Source of the DNA: Microbacterium sp. LWO12-1.2
GTDB taxonomy: Bacteria > Actinomycetota > Actinomycetes > Actinomycetales > Microbacteriaceae
Direction: 5' to 3'
NCBI RefSeq assembly: GCF_040675875.1
Contig: NZ_JBEGII010000001.1
Location: 372,001-436,000 of the forward strand
DNA length: 64,000 bases
Both the position numbers and the translations under genes were made by a program. Shown here piece by piece: positions 18,250-30,193 of the stretch (positions within the stretch are counted from its first letter, which is position 1; each line of letters starts with the position of its first letter). The notes under the pieces are model-generated. The model did not search any database. It was not told the origin of the DNA and saw only the letters and a program-made list of their open reading frames with translations.

Positions 18250-19077
18250 ATGGACCCGTTGATGCTCGTCGCCGAGTGGTGGTGGATCGCGCCCGTCGCG
18301 GCCGGCGGGGTCACCGCGGGGGCGATCGGCGTCCGCCGCCGTTCCCGCTCGAGCGGCCGCCGGCTCGCGGTCGACGCGGCGCGGCATGATCTGAAGGCCG
18401 CGCAGATCGCGATCGTCGAGAAGAAGGCCGCCGTCAAGGTCGCCAGAGCCGACGTGGCGCACGTGTCCGCCGAGCGTGCTGCACGCCGCGCGACGCCGGA
18501 GCAGGTCGCCAGCGCGAAGCGGATGCTGCGCGACAGCGAGCGCGACGTGAAAGCTGCAGCGGCCGACATCAAAGCCCGGCAGGCGCGGCTGCAGGCGGCG
18601 CGTGCGGCCATCCCCGCGGCATCCGCGCCCCGACCGCTCGACCGGCTGCGATCCGAGCACGACGCCATCGTGGTGCAGTGGATGCAGTACGAGACCGACC
18701 CGGCGCGCCAGATCGCCTACCCCGCCATGACCGACGTCAAACAGCCGGCGACGGCCGCGTATCTGCGGGCGGCCGGCCGCGCGACCGATCTGCGTCGCGA
18801 GGCGGGCGACCGGCCGACGCCTGCCGAGTTCGCGGCCTACCGCGACGGTGTGGCGCAGCTCGCGCGAGCGTTCGAGATCGCCGAGCACGCCGCTCGTGTC
18901 GCGGCAGGGGAGCGCCCCGCGACCCCCGGGTGGCAGGACGCGGCGCAGGATGCGATCAGCCGTTCCGCCGAGGCCATCGACCGTGCCGCCGAAGCCGCCG
19001 CGACGGCCTTCACCGCGTGGACGACGCGGGGGCGCAAACCCCCGCAACCCCCGCACCCGCCGCGCGACGACCGCTGA
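18250..19077 (+). CDS. Hypothetical membrane-anchored coiled-coil protein
   Basis: 275 residues, no family recognised. A hydrophobic N-terminus (residues ~5-28, MLVAEWWWIAPVAAGGVTAGAIG) is followed by an Arg cluster. A long Ala/Lys/Arg/Glu-rich helical stretch follows (~35-125; KAAVKVARADVAHVSAERAARRATPEQVASAKRML), typical of coiled coil, then a second helical segment and a Pro-rich tail (RKPPQPPHPPRDDR). TAGCAT at 18238-18243, 6 nt before the ATG, suggests a leaderless transcript. Ends 5 bp before the convergent beta-glucosidase gene. Codon use resembles the neighbours, so it is probably real. Confidence 0.7.
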   Translation: MDPLMLVAEWWWIAPVAAGGVTAGAIGVRRRSRSSGRRLAVDAARHDLKAAQIAIVEKKAAVKVARADVAHVSAERAARRATPEQVASAKRMLRDSERDVKAAAADIKARQARLQAARAAIPAASAPRPLDRLRSEHDAIVVQWMQYETDPARQIAYPAMTDVKQPATAAYLRAAGRATDLRREAGDRPTPAEFAAYRDGVAQLARAFEIAEHAARVAAGERPATPGWQDAAQDAISRSAEAIDRAAEAAATAFTAWTTRGRKPPQPPHPPRDDR

Positions 19078-19082
19078 TCCCG

Positions 19083-20522
19083 CTACGCCCCCACCGTCCT
19101 GGTGCGCACGAGTTCGCGGTACCAGAGTCCGGAGTCCTTGACCGTGCGTTCGAGCGAGTCGAAGTCGACCCGTACGATGCCGAACCGCTTGGCGTAGCCG
19201 TAGCCCCACTCGAAGTTGTCCAGCAGCGACCACACGAAGTAGCCGCGCAGATCGACCCCGCGCTCGAGCGCACGGTGCGCTGCCGTGAAGTGGCGCCGCA
19301 GGTAGTCGGTGCGCTCGGGGTCGGGCACGGAGCCGTCGTCGGCGACCACGTCATCGAATGCGGCACCATTCTCGGTGACCATGAGGGGCTGCGCGGGGAA
19401 CTGCTCCGACAGCGATACCAGCAGCTCTTCCAGGCCCTCCGGTGCGATGTTCCAGCCCATCGCCGTGTACGGCCCCGGCTGCTCGACGAACTCCACGATC
19501 CGGTCGCTGCCCGGCCAGGCGGTGCCGCCGGTGGTGCCTTTGTGCCCGTCGTTCTGCTGCTGCTCCGAGACGCCGTCCCACAGCCGCACGGTCGCGGTGG
19601 AGTAGTAGTTCACGCCCAGCACGTCGATCGGCTGGTTGATCGTCGCGAGATCGCCGTCCGCCACGAAGCCCCAGTCGGTGACCTCCGCGGTGTCGGCGAG
19701 CAGGTCGGCCGGGTACTCGCCGCGCAGCATCGGGCCGGTGAACGCCCGATTCGCGAGGGCGTCGATGCGGCGGACGGCCTCGGCGGATCCCTCGCCCTGC
19801 CCTCGGAGCACGTGGAAGTTCAGGGTCACGGAGTAGTCGGGGTCGCCGGTCGATGTCGCGCGCAGCGCCTGCACCGCGCGTCCGTGCGCGAGGTTCAGAT
19901 GGTGCACGGCGGAGAGCGCGGATGCCGGTTCGTGACGCCCCGGCGCGTGGCCGCCCTGGCCGTAGCCGAGGTAGGCGGAGCACCAGGGCTCGTTGAGCGT
20001 GGTCCAGGTGTGCACGCGGTCGCCCAGCGCGGTGCCCATGATCTCGGCGTAGCGCTCGAAGGCGTCGGTGGTGGCGCGAGACGTCCAGCCGCCGGCATCC
20101 TCGAGGTACTGGGGGAGGTCCCAGTGGTACAGCGTCGCGACCGGGCGGATGCCGCGTGCGAGCAGTCCGTCGACCAGGCGCGAGTAGAAGTCGATACCCG
20201 CCTGGTTCACGTCGCCTGCAGCAGTGGGGACGATACGCGGCCACGCGATCGAGAAACGGTACGCCTGCAGACCGAGGTCCGACATCAGGTCGAGGTCTTC
20301 CTCGACGCGGTGGTAGTGGTCGCACGCCACGTCGCCCGTGTCGCCGTTCCAGACCTTCCCCGGGGTTCTGCTGAAAGTGTCCCAGATCGACGGCGTGCGG
20401 CCGTCCTCGGACGCGGCACCTTCGATCTGGTAGGAGGCGGTAGCCGAGCCGAACGTGAAGCCCTCGGGGAACACGAGTCCGGATCCGCGGTAGTCGTCGC
20501 GCGGGGTGAGCGGCGTGGTCAT
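19083..20522 (-). CDS. Beta-glucosidase, glycoside hydrolase family 1
   Basis: 479-residue cytoplasmic retaining glycosidase (no signal peptide). The acid/base E178 lies in TTLNEPWC and the nucleophile E384 in [30 protein letters not shown] and the C-terminal [17 protein letters not shown] are GH1 hallmarks. Its ATG overlaps the stop of the upstream GH31 gene (ATGA). In this operon it probably removes beta-linked glucose (or galactose) from imported oligosaccharides after the GH31 enzyme acts. GH1 enzymes often accept several beta-glycosides. Confidence 0.93.
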   Translation of the reverse strand: MTTPLTPRDDYRGSGLVFPEGFTFGSATASYQIEGAASEDGRTPSIWDTFSRTPGKVWNGDTGDVACDHYHRVEEDLDLMSDLGLQAYRFSIAWPRIVPTAAGDVNQAGIDFYSRLVDGLLARGIRPVATLYHWDLPQYLEDAGGWTSRATTDAFERYAEIMGTALGDRVHTWTTLNEPWCSAYLGYGQGGHAPGRHEPASALSAVHHLNLAHGRAVQALRATSTGDPDYSVTLNFHVLRGQGEGSAEAVRRIDALANRAFTGPMLRGEYPADLLADTAEVTDWGFVADGDLATINQPIDVLGVNYYSTATVRLWDGVSEQQQNDGHKGTTGGTAWPGSDRIVEFVEQPGPYTAMGWNIAPEGLEELLVSLSEQFPAQPLMVTENGAAFDDVVADDGSVPDPERTDYLRRHFTAAHRALERGVDLRGYFVWSLLDNFEWGYGYAKRFGIVRVDFDSLERTVKDSGLWYRELVRTRTVGA

Positions 20523-22759
20523 TCGGTGATCTCCTCCAGGTCGACGGTGTAGGTCTCGGCGCGACCCGAGGGATCGGTCACGGTCACCGACGTGGTTCCC
20601 GTGCCGCCCGCGAAGACACGCAGCTGCAGTCCGTCATGGTAGTCGTACTCCGGGCCGTCCACACGGGCGCCCCAGGGCAGCACCGTCCCGGGGCGCACGT
20701 ACAGCGGAAGGGAGTCGAAGCCATGCGTCTCCCGTCTCCACGTGCCACCGGTCACCCGCTCTCCCGTCAACAGCGACGTCCACTCCCCGGCGGGCAGGTA
20801 GAACTCCACCTCGCCGTCGGCAGAGAACACCGGAGCGACGAGCAGGCTCGATCCGAGCATGTACTGCCGATCCAGGTAACCGGCTGCGGGATCGTCGGGG
20901 AACTCGAGCGCCATCGGCCGCATCAGCGGGACGCCCGTGCGCGCGGCGTCGAGCCCGTGCTGGTACAGGTATGGCATCAGCCGCATCTTCAGGTGCGTGA
21001 AGCGGCGAGTGACCTCCACAGCCTCGTCGTCGAAGGCCCACGGCACGCGGTAGGAGCTCGAGCCGTGGAACCGGGAGTGCGAGCCGAGCAGCCCGAACGC
21101 CGTCCAGCGCTTGAAGACACCCGCATCCGGGGTGCCCTCGAAGCCGCCGATGTCGTGGCTCCAGAACGCGAAGCCGCTCAGGGCGAGCGAGAGTCCGCCG
21201 CGCAGGGTCTCCGCCATCGAGGTGTACGTCGATGTGGAGTCGCCGCCCCAGTGCACCGGCATGCTCTGTCCGCCTGCCGTCGCCGACCGGGCGAACAGCA
21301 CGGCCTCACCCTCGCCGCGCGCATCCGTGAGCACATCGAACACCGCGCGGTTGTACAGGTCCGTGTAGCGGTTGTGCATCCGTTCGGGGTCAGCGCCGTC
21401 CGCCCAGACGACATCGGTGGGGATACGCTCGCCGAAGTCCGTCTTGAAGCAGTCCACGCCCTGAGCGACCAGGCGCCGCAGATGCCCCTGGTACCACGCG
21501 GTCGCGTCGGGGTTCGTGAAGTCGACCAGACCCATGCCGGCCTGCCACAGGTCCCACTGCCACACCGAGCCGTCGGCGCGCCGCACCAGGAAGCCCTGAT
21601 CCGCGGCCTCCCGGAACAGCGGGGAGCGCTGTGCGATGTACGGGTTGATCCAGACGCAGACGCGCAGATCCTTCTCGTGCAGACGCGACAGCATCCCGTC
21701 GGGATCGGGGAAGACGCGCGGATCCCACTCGAAGTCGCACCAGTTGAACTCGCGCATCCAGAAGCAGTCGAAGTGGAACACCGACACCGGCAGTTCACGT
21801 GCCGCCATCTCGTCGATGAACGAGTTCACGGTCTGCTCGTCGTAGTCCGTGGTGAAGCTCGTCGACAGCCACAGCCCGTACGACCAGGCGGGTACGACGG
21901 GCGGCCGACCGGTGAGAGCGGTGTAGCGCCCGAGCACGTCCTTCGGTGTGGGGCCAGCGATCACGAAGTACTCGAGCTGTTCGCCCGACACCGAGAACTG
22001 CACGCGCTCGACGGCTTCGGAACCGATCTCGTAGGAGACGTGCCCCGGGTCGTTGACCAGCACGCCATATCCGCGGTTGGACAGATGGAACGGCACGTTC
22101 TTGTACGCCTGCTCCGATGATGTGCCGCCGTCGGCGTTCCACACCTCCACCGACTGGCCGTTCTTGACCAGGGGGCCGAAGCGCTCGCCGAGTCCGTAGA
22201 TCAGCTCGCCGACGCCGAGGTCGAGCTGTTCGTGCACGAAGGTGGAGGCGGCGGGTGTTCCGCCACCCTGTCGGGCGTTGCTGACGATGCCGGGGTCGAC
22301 CTGCGCGTCCGCGGTCAGCTGCACGAAGCCCTGTGCCTTGCTGCCGCTACCGGTGACCCGTCGCCCGTCGACCGCGAAGGAGAGATCCCAGGGAGCCCCG
22401 GGGGAGATCTTCGCCACGAGACTGCCGGCATCGAGCACTCCGCCGGTCTCCGTCGACGACGCCTTCGCGGTACCGGCGCCTGCGCCTGCGCCGGGAAGGG
22501 GGAACCCGCCATGCCAGCTCCCGCCGGTGTGGTGGGCGATGCGCACGCGGATCACGCCCTCGGCGGGGGAGGAGAGCGTGGTCGTCAGCACAGGCCGGTT
22601 GAGCACGTCTCCGCGTTTGGCGATCGCCAGGGTGGGGGCGGTGATGACGATGCCGGGGCCGTCGGGGGTGTCCGTGGTCTCGGCGATGTCATAGGCCTCC
22701 TGCGCGTACAGCGCCGTGACGCCGGGACGCAGCTGCCAGAACCCGTCGGTGAACTTCAT
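20519..22759 (-). CDS. Alpha-xylosidase, glycoside hydrolase family 31 (YicI-like)
   Basis: 746 residues, close to the usual YicI length. Starts at [24 protein letters not shown], the typical YicI N-terminus. Nucleophile D441 in [14 protein letters not shown], acid/base D507 in [13 protein letters not shown]; the [19 protein letters not shown] block points to alpha-xylosidase rather than alpha-glucosidase. Cytoplasmic. Between the permeases and the GH1 gene, overlapping or abutting both (its ATG abuts the permease stop). Likely removes alpha-1,6-xylose from xyloglucan oligosaccharides or isoprimeverose. Confidence 0.9.
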   Translation of the reverse strand: MKFTDGFWQLRPGVTALYAQEAYDIAETTDTPDGPGIVITAPTLAIAKRGDVLNRPVLTTTLSSPAEGVIRVRIAHHTGGSWHGGFPLPGAGAGAGTAKASSTETGGVLDAGSLVAKISPGAPWDLSFAVDGRRVTGSGSKAQGFVQLTADAQVDPGIVSNARQGGGTPAASTFVHEQLDLGVGELIYGLGERFGPLVKNGQSVEVWNADGGTSSEQAYKNVPFHLSNRGYGVLVNDPGHVSYEIGSEAVERVQFSVSGEQLEYFVIAGPTPKDVLGRYTALTGRPPVVPAWSYGLWLSTSFTTDYDEQTVNSFIDEMAARELPVSVFHFDCFWMREFNWCDFEWDPRVFPDPDGMLSRLHEKDLRVCVWINPYIAQRSPLFREAADQGFLVRRADGSVWQWDLWQAGMGLVDFTNPDATAWYQGHLRRLVAQGVDCFKTDFGERIPTDVVWADGADPERMHNRYTDLYNRAVFDVLTDARGEGEAVLFARSATAGGQSMPVHWGGDSTSTYTSMAETLRGGLSLALSGFAFWSHDIGGFEGTPDAGVFKRWTAFGLLGSHSRFHGSSSYRVPWAFDDEAVEVTRRFTHLKMRLMPYLYQHGLDAARTGVPLMRPMALEFPDDPAAGYLDRQYMLGSSLLVAPVFSADGEVEFYLPAGEWTSLLTGERVTGGTWRRETHGFDSLPLYVRPGTVLPWGARVDGPEYDYHDGLQLRVFAGGTGTTSVTVTDPSGRAETYTVDLEEITE

Positions 22760-23646
22760 TACTTGACTGCTCCTGCCGTGATGCCACGCGTCAGCGTGCG
22801 CTGGAAGATGAGGAAGAAGATGAGGGTGGGGATGATGCCCAGCAGTGCCGAGGCGCTCGTGGTCGTGACGTCCATGAGCCGGTCTCCCTGCAGCACGCTG
22901 ATCGCGACCGGAACCGTCTGGTTCGCGTTCGAGGCGAGGAAGGTCAACGGGATCAGGAACTCGTTCCACGTCCAGATGAAGAAGAAGATGAGCAGCACCG
23001 AGAGGGTCGGACGGCTGATCGGGAAGACGACGCGCCACAGGATCTGCCAGCGGCTCGCGCCGTCGAGCGATGCCGCCTCGAGGATCTCCTTGGGGAAGGT
23101 GCCGTAGACCGAGGAGAGCAGGTAGGTGCCGAACGCGGCCTGGATCACCGTGAACACGATGATCACCGCCCACACGTTGTCGTAGAGCCCCACGGACTTG
23201 AACATGTAGTACAGCGGGTAGAGCAGCGCCTCCTGCGGAAGCAGGTTCGCGAGCAGGAAGAGCAGCACGATCCACGAACGGCCGCGGACACGTCCGATGC
23301 CGATCGCGAAGGCGTTGAGCATGGAGATGACGACGGCGAGCACGGCGACGATCCCGGAGATGAAGATCGAGTTCCACACCTTCTCGGGGAAGTTGACGCG
23401 CTCCCAGAACTTGATGATGCCGCCGAAGTCGAGCGTCTCGGGGAAGGCGAGCGGCCCGGAGGTCGCGTAGTCGACGGGCGACTTGAACGAGTTCACGAGA
23501 ACGAGGTAGAACGGCGCGATCACCAGGAGGGCGCCGACGACCACGAGCGCCAGGAGCAGCCAGTCGATCGGCCGTTTCTTGGTCATGCCCCCGCGGGGAC
23601 GGGTCTTGCCCGGCTTTCCGGTCACGATGGCGGTGGTGGCGTGCAT
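22759..23646 (-). CDS. ABC sugar transporter permease, MalG-type
   Basis: 295-residue inner-membrane subunit with about six TM helices. The ATPase-contacting EAA loop is EILEAASLDGASRWQILWRVVFPISRP. The ATG at 23646 shares bases with the stop of the partner permease. The long basic N-terminus before the first helix is normal for the family. The dedicated ATPase is not in the operon; MalG-type importers in actinobacteria usually share an MsiK-like ATPase encoded elsewhere. Confidence 0.92.
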   Translation of the reverse strand: MHATTAIVTGKPGKTRPRGGMTKKRPIDWLLLALVVVGALLVIAPFYLVLVNSFKSPVDYATSGPLAFPETLDFGGIIKFWERVNFPEKVWNSIFISGIVAVLAVVISMLNAFAIGIGRVRGRSWIVLLFLLANLLPQEALLYPLYYMFKSVGLYDNVWAVIIVFTVIQAAFGTYLLSSVYGTFPKEILEAASLDGASRWQILWRVVFPISRPTLSVLLIFFFIWTWNEFLIPLTFLASNANQTVPVAISVLQGDRLMDVTTTSASALLGIIPTLIFFLIFQRTLTRGITAGAVK

Positions 23647-24608
23647 CACAGGCCCGCCCTTTCCTTGCGTTCGAGGGAGTTCTGTACACGGATGAAGATG
23701 ATCGACACGATGACCACGACGATCGTGAGCACGGTGGCGATCGTCGCGCCGTAGCCGACGTTCCGCTTCGTGAAGAACTCCTGGTAGGCGTAGTAGGCGG
23801 GCACCAGGGTGGCGCCTGCAGGTCCGCCGCGAGTGATGATGTAGACCGGGCCGAAGACCTTGAGCGCCGCGATCGTGCAGGTGAGGGTGACCACGAAGAT
23901 CTCCGGGCGGATGATGCTCATGGTGATCGCCGTGAAGCGCTGCAGCCAGTTGGCGCCGTCGAGCTCGGCCGCCTCGTAGAGTTCGGGGTCGACGCGCTGG
24001 AGTGCCGCCATGAAGACCACGACCGGATAGCCCAGCTGCACCCACACCATGACCAGCATCAGCACGATCAGGGCGGACGGCATCTGTCCCAGCCAGTCGT
24101 AGGCGGGGATGCCGAACGCACCGAGGATCTGGTTGAGCGCGCCATCTCCGCCCGGGCGCACGATCCACCCGATCACGATGCCGGCGACGGCGATCGGCAG
24201 GATCTGCGGGAGGTAGTAGGTCGCCCGCAGGAAGGCGCCGACCTTGCCGCCGAACTTTCGCCCGACGACGTCGAACAGGAGAGCGGCGACGATGAGTCCG
24301 ACGATCGTCGGCACGACCACCATCGCGAGGATCATCCACACGGAGTTCGTGAACGATGTCCAGAAGTCGCTGTCAGTGAGGATCTTCTGCCAGTTCTCGA
24401 GGCCGATGAACTCGGGGGCGCGCACGCCCTTCCACTTCGTGAAGGTCAGGTACACGTTCCAGATGAGCGGCACGATGACGATGACCAGCAGCAGGACGAA
24501 GCCGGGGAGCAGGTAGAGCCAGTAGCCGCCGGTACCACCGCTGCGCTGCGGGATGGACGGTTCTTCCGGGGGGAGCGCCGTGCGGCGCTCACGGGTGGCG
24601 AGAGACAT
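23646..24608 (-). CDS. ABC sugar transporter permease, MalF-type
   Basis: 320 residues with about six TM helices (first at YWLYLLPGFVLLLVIVIVPLIW). EAA loop ELYEAAELDGANWLQRFTAITMSIIRP. I chose ATG 24608 (MSLATRERR), because GGAG lies at a normal distance; an in-frame TTG six bases upstream is less likely. Separated from the binding-protein gene by a strong hairpin. Confidence 0.92.
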   Translation of the reverse strand: MSLATRERRTALPPEEPSIPQRSGGTGGYWLYLLPGFVLLLVIVIVPLIWNVYLTFTKWKGVRAPEFIGLENWQKILTDSDFWTSFTNSVWMILAMVVVPTIVGLIVAALLFDVVGRKFGGKVGAFLRATYYLPQILPIAVAGIVIGWIVRPGGDGALNQILGAFGIPAYDWLGQMPSALIVLMLVMVWVQLGYPVVVFMAALQRVDPELYEAAELDGANWLQRFTAITMSIIRPEIFVVTLTCTIAALKVFGPVYIITRGGPAGATLVPAYYAYQEFFTKRNVGYGATIATVLTIVVVIVSIIFIRVQNSLERKERAGL

Positions 24609-24626
24609 GTTCAACTCCAGGAGGAT

Positions 24627-24660
24627 GCGGGGGCGGCGCCGTCGTGGCCGCCGCCCCCGC
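24627..24660 (-). terminator. Intercistronic stem-loop between binding-protein and permease genes
   Basis: Perfect 12-bp all-G/C stem (arms 24627-24638 and 24649-24660) with a 10-nt loop, 8 bp after the binding-protein stop and 18 bp before the permease start. In ABC sugar operons such hairpins usually protect the 5' mRNA segment and lower distal expression, so the binding protein exceeds the permeases. No T-tract is present. Confidence 0.6.
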
Positions 24661-24668
24661 GTATGGGA

Positions 24669-25973
24669 TCAACGGAATTCCGCGGTGCCTTCGTCGTACT
24701 GTTCGCCGAGGTTGGCGTTGGTGGTCTTCACGTCCTGCACACCCGTGACCAGTCCCTGCAGCTCCTGCACGATCACGTCGTAGAAACCGGGGGCGGGCCA
24801 GTCCGGGTAGAACGAGAGGCCGTCGGCGTCGAGGACACCGTTGAACGTCGCGATGAGCTCTGCACTCTTCTCGTCCGTGATGTCTGCCGAGTCCGCGGCG
24901 ACGGGGAGCCCGCCGTTGTTGCCGATGATCGCCTGGATCTCCGGACGCATCGTGATATCGATGAACTGGTAGGCGAGATCCTTGTTGGCAGCGTTCTCCG
25001 GAACGACCCAGAGGTTGCCGGAGGAGCCGAGCGAGAGGTCGGCGCCGGGGAACGCGGTCATGGTCCAGTCGAAGCCGGTCGCCTCTGCGACGAAGCGTCC
25101 GAACCACCAGGAGCCCGACACGAAGATCGGCGAGGTGCCGTTGATGAACGAGACACCGGCGTCCTCGGCCTTGACCGATGAGACGTCGGAGGCGATGTAG
25201 CCCTTGTCGACGTAGTCCTTCAGCGTCTCGGTCGCGGAGGTGACCTCGGGCCCCTGCCAGTCGACCGGGTTCTTGTAGAGCTGGTAGTCGTCGACGAAGC
25301 CGCGGTCTCCCTCGAGCAGGGCGAGCTGGTACCAGAGCTGGCCGAGCGGGTACTCCGCGCCGGCCTCGGCGAGCGGAGTGACACCCTGGGCCACGAAGGC
25401 GTCGAGCACATCGACGAACTCGTCGTAGGTGGTGGGGATCTCGAGCCCGGCTGCGGCGAAGGCGTCCTTGTTGTAGTACACGCCGACGAACTCGCCGTAG
25501 TTCGGGATGCCGAACCAGGTGTCGCCGCCCATGACGCCGTCTTCCGTGTACTTCGCGGTCGTCTGCAGCGACGGTGCGAGCTTGTCGTCCCAGCCGTACT
25601 CGTCCACGGCGTCCGAGATGTCGCTGATGAGTCCGGTGGAGGCCAGGAAACCAGCCGTGGCGTTGCCCTTGTTGAACTCCATCAGATCGGGAGCCGCGTC
25701 GGTGTCGAGCACCTGGCTGGCGGTCTTCTGGATCTGCTCGAAGGACTTCTCCTCGAACTCGACCGTGGCGCCGGTCTCCTCTTCGAAGATCTTGATCGCC
25801 TCTGCCCAGGCCTTGCCCATCGCGCTGTCCGCACCCTCGTAGTGCCAGAGCTTGAGGGTGTCGCCGCCGCCGCTGTCGCCGCCGCCCGCGGTGCAGCCGC
25901 TCAGGACCACTCCTGTCGCGGTGAGGGCGGCCAGCATGGCCAAGGTCTTCGTCCTGCGGATGTTCCGTGCCAT
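24669..25973 (-). CDS. ABC sugar transporter substrate-binding lipoprotein (family 1)
   Basis: 434 residues. Signal peptide with lipobox LSGC, lipidated Cys at residue 27, then a Gly/Ser/Asp linker. Family 1 motifs: LKLWHYEG, AAPDLMEFNKGN, YGEFVGVYYNKDAF, FINGTSPIFVSGSWWFGRF, AYQFIDITMRPEIQ. The ATG at 25973 is preceded by AAAGGAG. First gene of the operon with two permeases, GH31 and GH1. A LacI-type operator lies in its promoter. Ligand probably an alpha-xylosylated beta-glucan oligosaccharide (inferred from the hydrolases). Confidence 0.92.
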   Translation of the reverse strand: MARNIRRTKTLAMLAALTATGVVLSGCTAGGGDSGGGDTLKLWHYEGADSAMGKAWAEAIKIFEEETGATVEFEEKSFEQIQKTASQVLDTDAAPDLMEFNKGNATAGFLASTGLISDISDAVDEYGWDDKLAPSLQTTAKYTEDGVMGGDTWFGIPNYGEFVGVYYNKDAFAAAGLEIPTTYDEFVDVLDAFVAQGVTPLAEAGAEYPLGQLWYQLALLEGDRGFVDDYQLYKNPVDWQGPEVTSATETLKDYVDKGYIASDVSSVKAEDAGVSFINGTSPIFVSGSWWFGRFVAEATGFDWTMTAFPGADLSLGSSGNLWVVPENAANKDLAYQFIDITMRPEIQAIIGNNGGLPVAADSADITDEKSAELIATFNGVLDADGLSFYPDWPAPGFYDVIVQELQGLVTGVQDVKTTNANLGEQYDEGTAEFR

Positions 25974-26050
25974 CGTCGGCACTCCTTTCTCGGTGGCCAC
26001 GTGGGCCGGACACTTCACTGGGTCGGGATGTTCAGTTGTGGTGATCACAT

Positions 26051-26070
26051 TTGTCGAAGCGTTTCGACAA
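26051..26070. promoter_or_regulatory. LacI-type operator before the oligosaccharide operon
   Basis: TTGTCGAAGCGTTTCGACAA: 8-bp perfect arms (TTGTCGAA/TTCGACAA) around GCGT. It lies 78 bp upstream of the binding-protein start and 31 bp after the lacI-like stop. The core matches the site in the regulator's own promoter (27146-27157), so the same protein probably binds both. Confidence 0.75.
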
Positions 26071-26101
26071 TGGCGATAGGAGAGCGCGTGTGCGTCGGCG
26101 A

Positions 26102-27115
26102 TCATTCCCGCGGAGGCGGGACGGAGCCGACGGAGCGGTAGGTGGGCGGGATGAGGTGGATGCGCGGGGGGAGCCGCGGATCCTCGAGTCTCTGTACGGC
26201 GATCTCGACGGCGAGCTCGCAGGAGTCCTGCGGGACGAGCGGAATGGTGTCGACGGGGATCGGGAGCAACGCGGTGTCGAACGAGGCGGCAGCCGAGACG
26301 ATCGCGACATCCGTGCCGACCTGGAGCCCGCGTTCCTTCAGGGTCGCGAGGAGGACCTCGTGCACATCGTTCACTGCGTGCACGATGAACGCGCGGATGC
26401 CGTCATCGAGTGCCGACTCCGCGGACGCGCGGACGGCACCCGTGTCGGTGGCGAGGGCTCCGGTCGCGGTCCAGGTGAGATCGACGCCGCGGGATGCGCT
26501 GCGCTCCTGCACGCCGCGGAGCAGGCGGCGCGGGAAGTTCGACTTGCGGTACGAGACCTCGGTCTGTCCCAGTAGTTGGATGCGCTCGTATCCGGCGTCG
26601 GCGAGACGATCGACGGCCAGGTGTCCTGCGGCCTCGAAGTCGAGGTCGACGCAGGTGAGGTCGCGCTGATCGTCGGGGAGGCCGATGAAGATCGTCGGCG
26701 TGCGCACGGCGCGCGCGATGTCGACACGCTCATCGTCCGGTGCGACGTCCAGGACCAGGATCGCGTCGACGAGGTTGCTCGCCGCGACCCGATTCATCCC
26801 CTCGGATGTCTGCTCATCCGTGAGGAGCAGGATGTCGTAGCCGCGACGCCGCGCGGCCACGGCGGTGGCGAGCACGAAGGCCATGTGCGTCGGCGCATGG
26901 GTGTCGGCGCGCAGAGGTTCGGTGAGGGCGAAGATGTTGGTGCGCCGTCCGGCGAGCATCCGTGCTCCGGCGTCGGGCTGATAGCCGAGCGCAAGGGCGG
27001 CGTCCTCGATGCGGCGCCGGGTCTTCTCCGAGACAGGGCGTTTGCCGCTGAGCGCATAGGAGACGGTGCTGATCGATACGCCGGCGGCTGCTGCCACCTC
27101 GTGGATCGTCGTCAT
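26102..27115 (-). CDS. LacI family regulator of the oligosaccharide operon
   Basis: 337 residues. HTH at ~2-50 (TTIHEVAAAAGVSISTVSYALSGKRPVSEKTRRRIEDAALALGY), hinge QPDAGARMLAGRRTN, then a sugar-binding sensor (DAILVLDVAPDDERV, FIGLPDD, DLDFEAAGHLAVDRLADAGYERIQLLG, FIVHAVNDVHEV). Same strand and just upstream of the binding-protein gene. Operators before that gene and before its own gene argue for local repression plus autoregulation. Inducer likely an oligosaccharide; not determinable. Confidence 0.93.
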   Translation of the reverse strand: MTTIHEVAAAAGVSISTVSYALSGKRPVSEKTRRRIEDAALALGYQPDAGARMLAGRRTNIFALTEPLRADTHAPTHMAFVLATAVAARRRGYDILLLTDEQTSEGMNRVAASNLVDAILVLDVAPDDERVDIARAVRTPTIFIGLPDDQRDLTCVDLDFEAAGHLAVDRLADAGYERIQLLGQTEVSYRKSNFPRRLLRGVQERSASRGVDLTWTATGALATDTGAVRASAESALDDGIRAFIVHAVNDVHEVLLATLKERGLQVGTDVAIVSAAASFDTALLPIPVDTIPLVPQDSCELAVEIAVQRLEDPRLPPRIHLIPPTYRSVGSVPPPRE

Positions 27116-27145
27116 CGTGACTCCATCGTCGCTTCGTTGAATCGT

Positions 27146-27157
27146 CGAAGCGCTTCG
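27146..27157. promoter_or_regulatory. Operator in the lacI-like gene's own promoter
   Basis: CGAAGCGCTTCG, a perfect 12-bp palindrome 31 bp upstream of the regulator start and downstream of its predicted -10 box, where a bound repressor would block transcription. Confidence 0.65.
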
Positions 27158-27174
27158 CCTGCGCCTCTCCAGCG

Positions 27175-27204
27175 ATGATAGACACCCTCAGCGGGTCAAT
27201 GCAA
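27175..27204 (-). promoter_or_regulatory. Predicted promoter of the lacI-like gene
   Basis: On the minus strand, TTGCAT (27199-27204) and TATCAT (27175-27180) are spaced by 18 bp, ahead of the operator at 27146-27157. Confidence 0.5.
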
Positions 27205-27246
27205 GGATTTTGTGGTTCCTGGCAACAAATCGATCACCGTGAGCGT

Positions 27247-27258
27247 GGGAGCGCTCCC
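27247..27258. promoter_or_regulatory. CebR-like palindrome upstream of the lacI-like promoter
   Basis: GGGAGCGCTCCC, a perfect palindrome matching the core of the cellobiose-regulator (CebR) operator as remembered. It lies 43 bp upstream of the predicted -35 box and differs from the CGAAGCG class used by the adjacent regulator. It may bring in a second sugar regulator. The rest of the 27116-27324 gap holds no gene. Confidence 0.45.
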
Positions 27259-27324
27259 GCGGCACAGCGCAGAGAGGGCGACGGAGCCTCGATGGGGGAG
27301 GGGATTCGAGACCCCGCCGCCGGT

Positions 27325-27783
27325 CTAGGAGGCGACTCTGATCTGTGCGATGACCTCGGAGTACTCGGTCTCGCCGACCGGCGTGAAGCCGACGCGCAGG
27401 AAGAAGGCCTCAGGGCCGTCATCGCCCGCCTCGTAGATGACGTTGACGTGATCCATGCCGCGCCTGCGCGCCTCCTCGACGAGGCTCTCGACGGCGAAGC
27501 GTCCGACACCGCGGCCCTGGCCCTCGGCGTCGACGTTGATGCGCCACAGCACGGAGCGGAAGTGCTCCTCCGGTGCGTCGTCGTCGAAGTTCGCGCTGAC
27601 GAAGCCGACGACCTGGTCGCCGTCGAGCACGACGCGCTGCCAAGAGGTCTGGGGGTTGATGACGGTGGCCGCGATCCCGTAGGACACCGGAGCGAGGAAC
27701 TGCTCCTGTCCGGGCTTGAGCGACAGGTTGTTCACGGCGACGATCGTCGCAGCGGAGAGTTCGACCATGCGCAGTTCGGACAT
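27325..27783 (-). CDS. GNAT family N-acetyltransferase
   Basis: 152-residue acetyl-CoA-dependent transferase. The acetyl-CoA loop is AEGQGRGVGRFAVESLVEEARRRG, and the C-terminal FFLRVGFTPVGE strand is typical. The pattern resembles the polyamine (SpeG/Blt-like) branch of GNATs in its MVELSAATIVAVNNLSLKPGQEQFLAPVSYGIA opening, but the acceptor is not certain. Stands alone, divergent from icd. Confidence 0.85.
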   Translation of the reverse strand: MSELRMVELSAATIVAVNNLSLKPGQEQFLAPVSYGIAATVINPQTSWQRVVLDGDQVVGFVSANFDDDAPEEHFRSVLWRINVDAEGQGRGVGRFAVESLVEEARRRGMDHVNVIYEAGDDGPEAFFLRVGFTPVGETEYSEVIAQIRVAS

Positions 27784-27911
27784 GACCCCAGGCTAACCCC
27801 TCCCGCGCGACCGCACACGCTTCGTGGCGAACATTCCTGTTCCGACTCGCCGTCAGCCCGCTCCAGGGCGCTCGGATCGGCGCTCGGAACACAGCGCGAG
27901 AGCCGCTCAGG

Positions 27912-27929
27912 TATCTTGGTATCGAGACA
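27912..27929. promoter_or_regulatory. Imperfect palindrome in the icd promoter
   Basis: TATCTTGGTATCGAGACA matches its own complement at 12 of 18 positions and lies 30 bp before the icd start. It may be a regulator site or a fortuitous promoter element. Confidence 0.25.
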
Positions 27930-27958
27930 AATTGACCTCAAGAGCGGAGAACCTCCCG

Positions 27959-30178
<2,220 letters not shown>

Positions 30179-30193
30179 CCTGAACGCACGAGA

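Noticed and set aside
22760..23689. Open frame continuous with the GH31 gene upstream of its start
   Set aside because: It is the MalG-type permease gene read in another frame; the GH31 protein clearly begins at [13 protein letters not shown] (22759).
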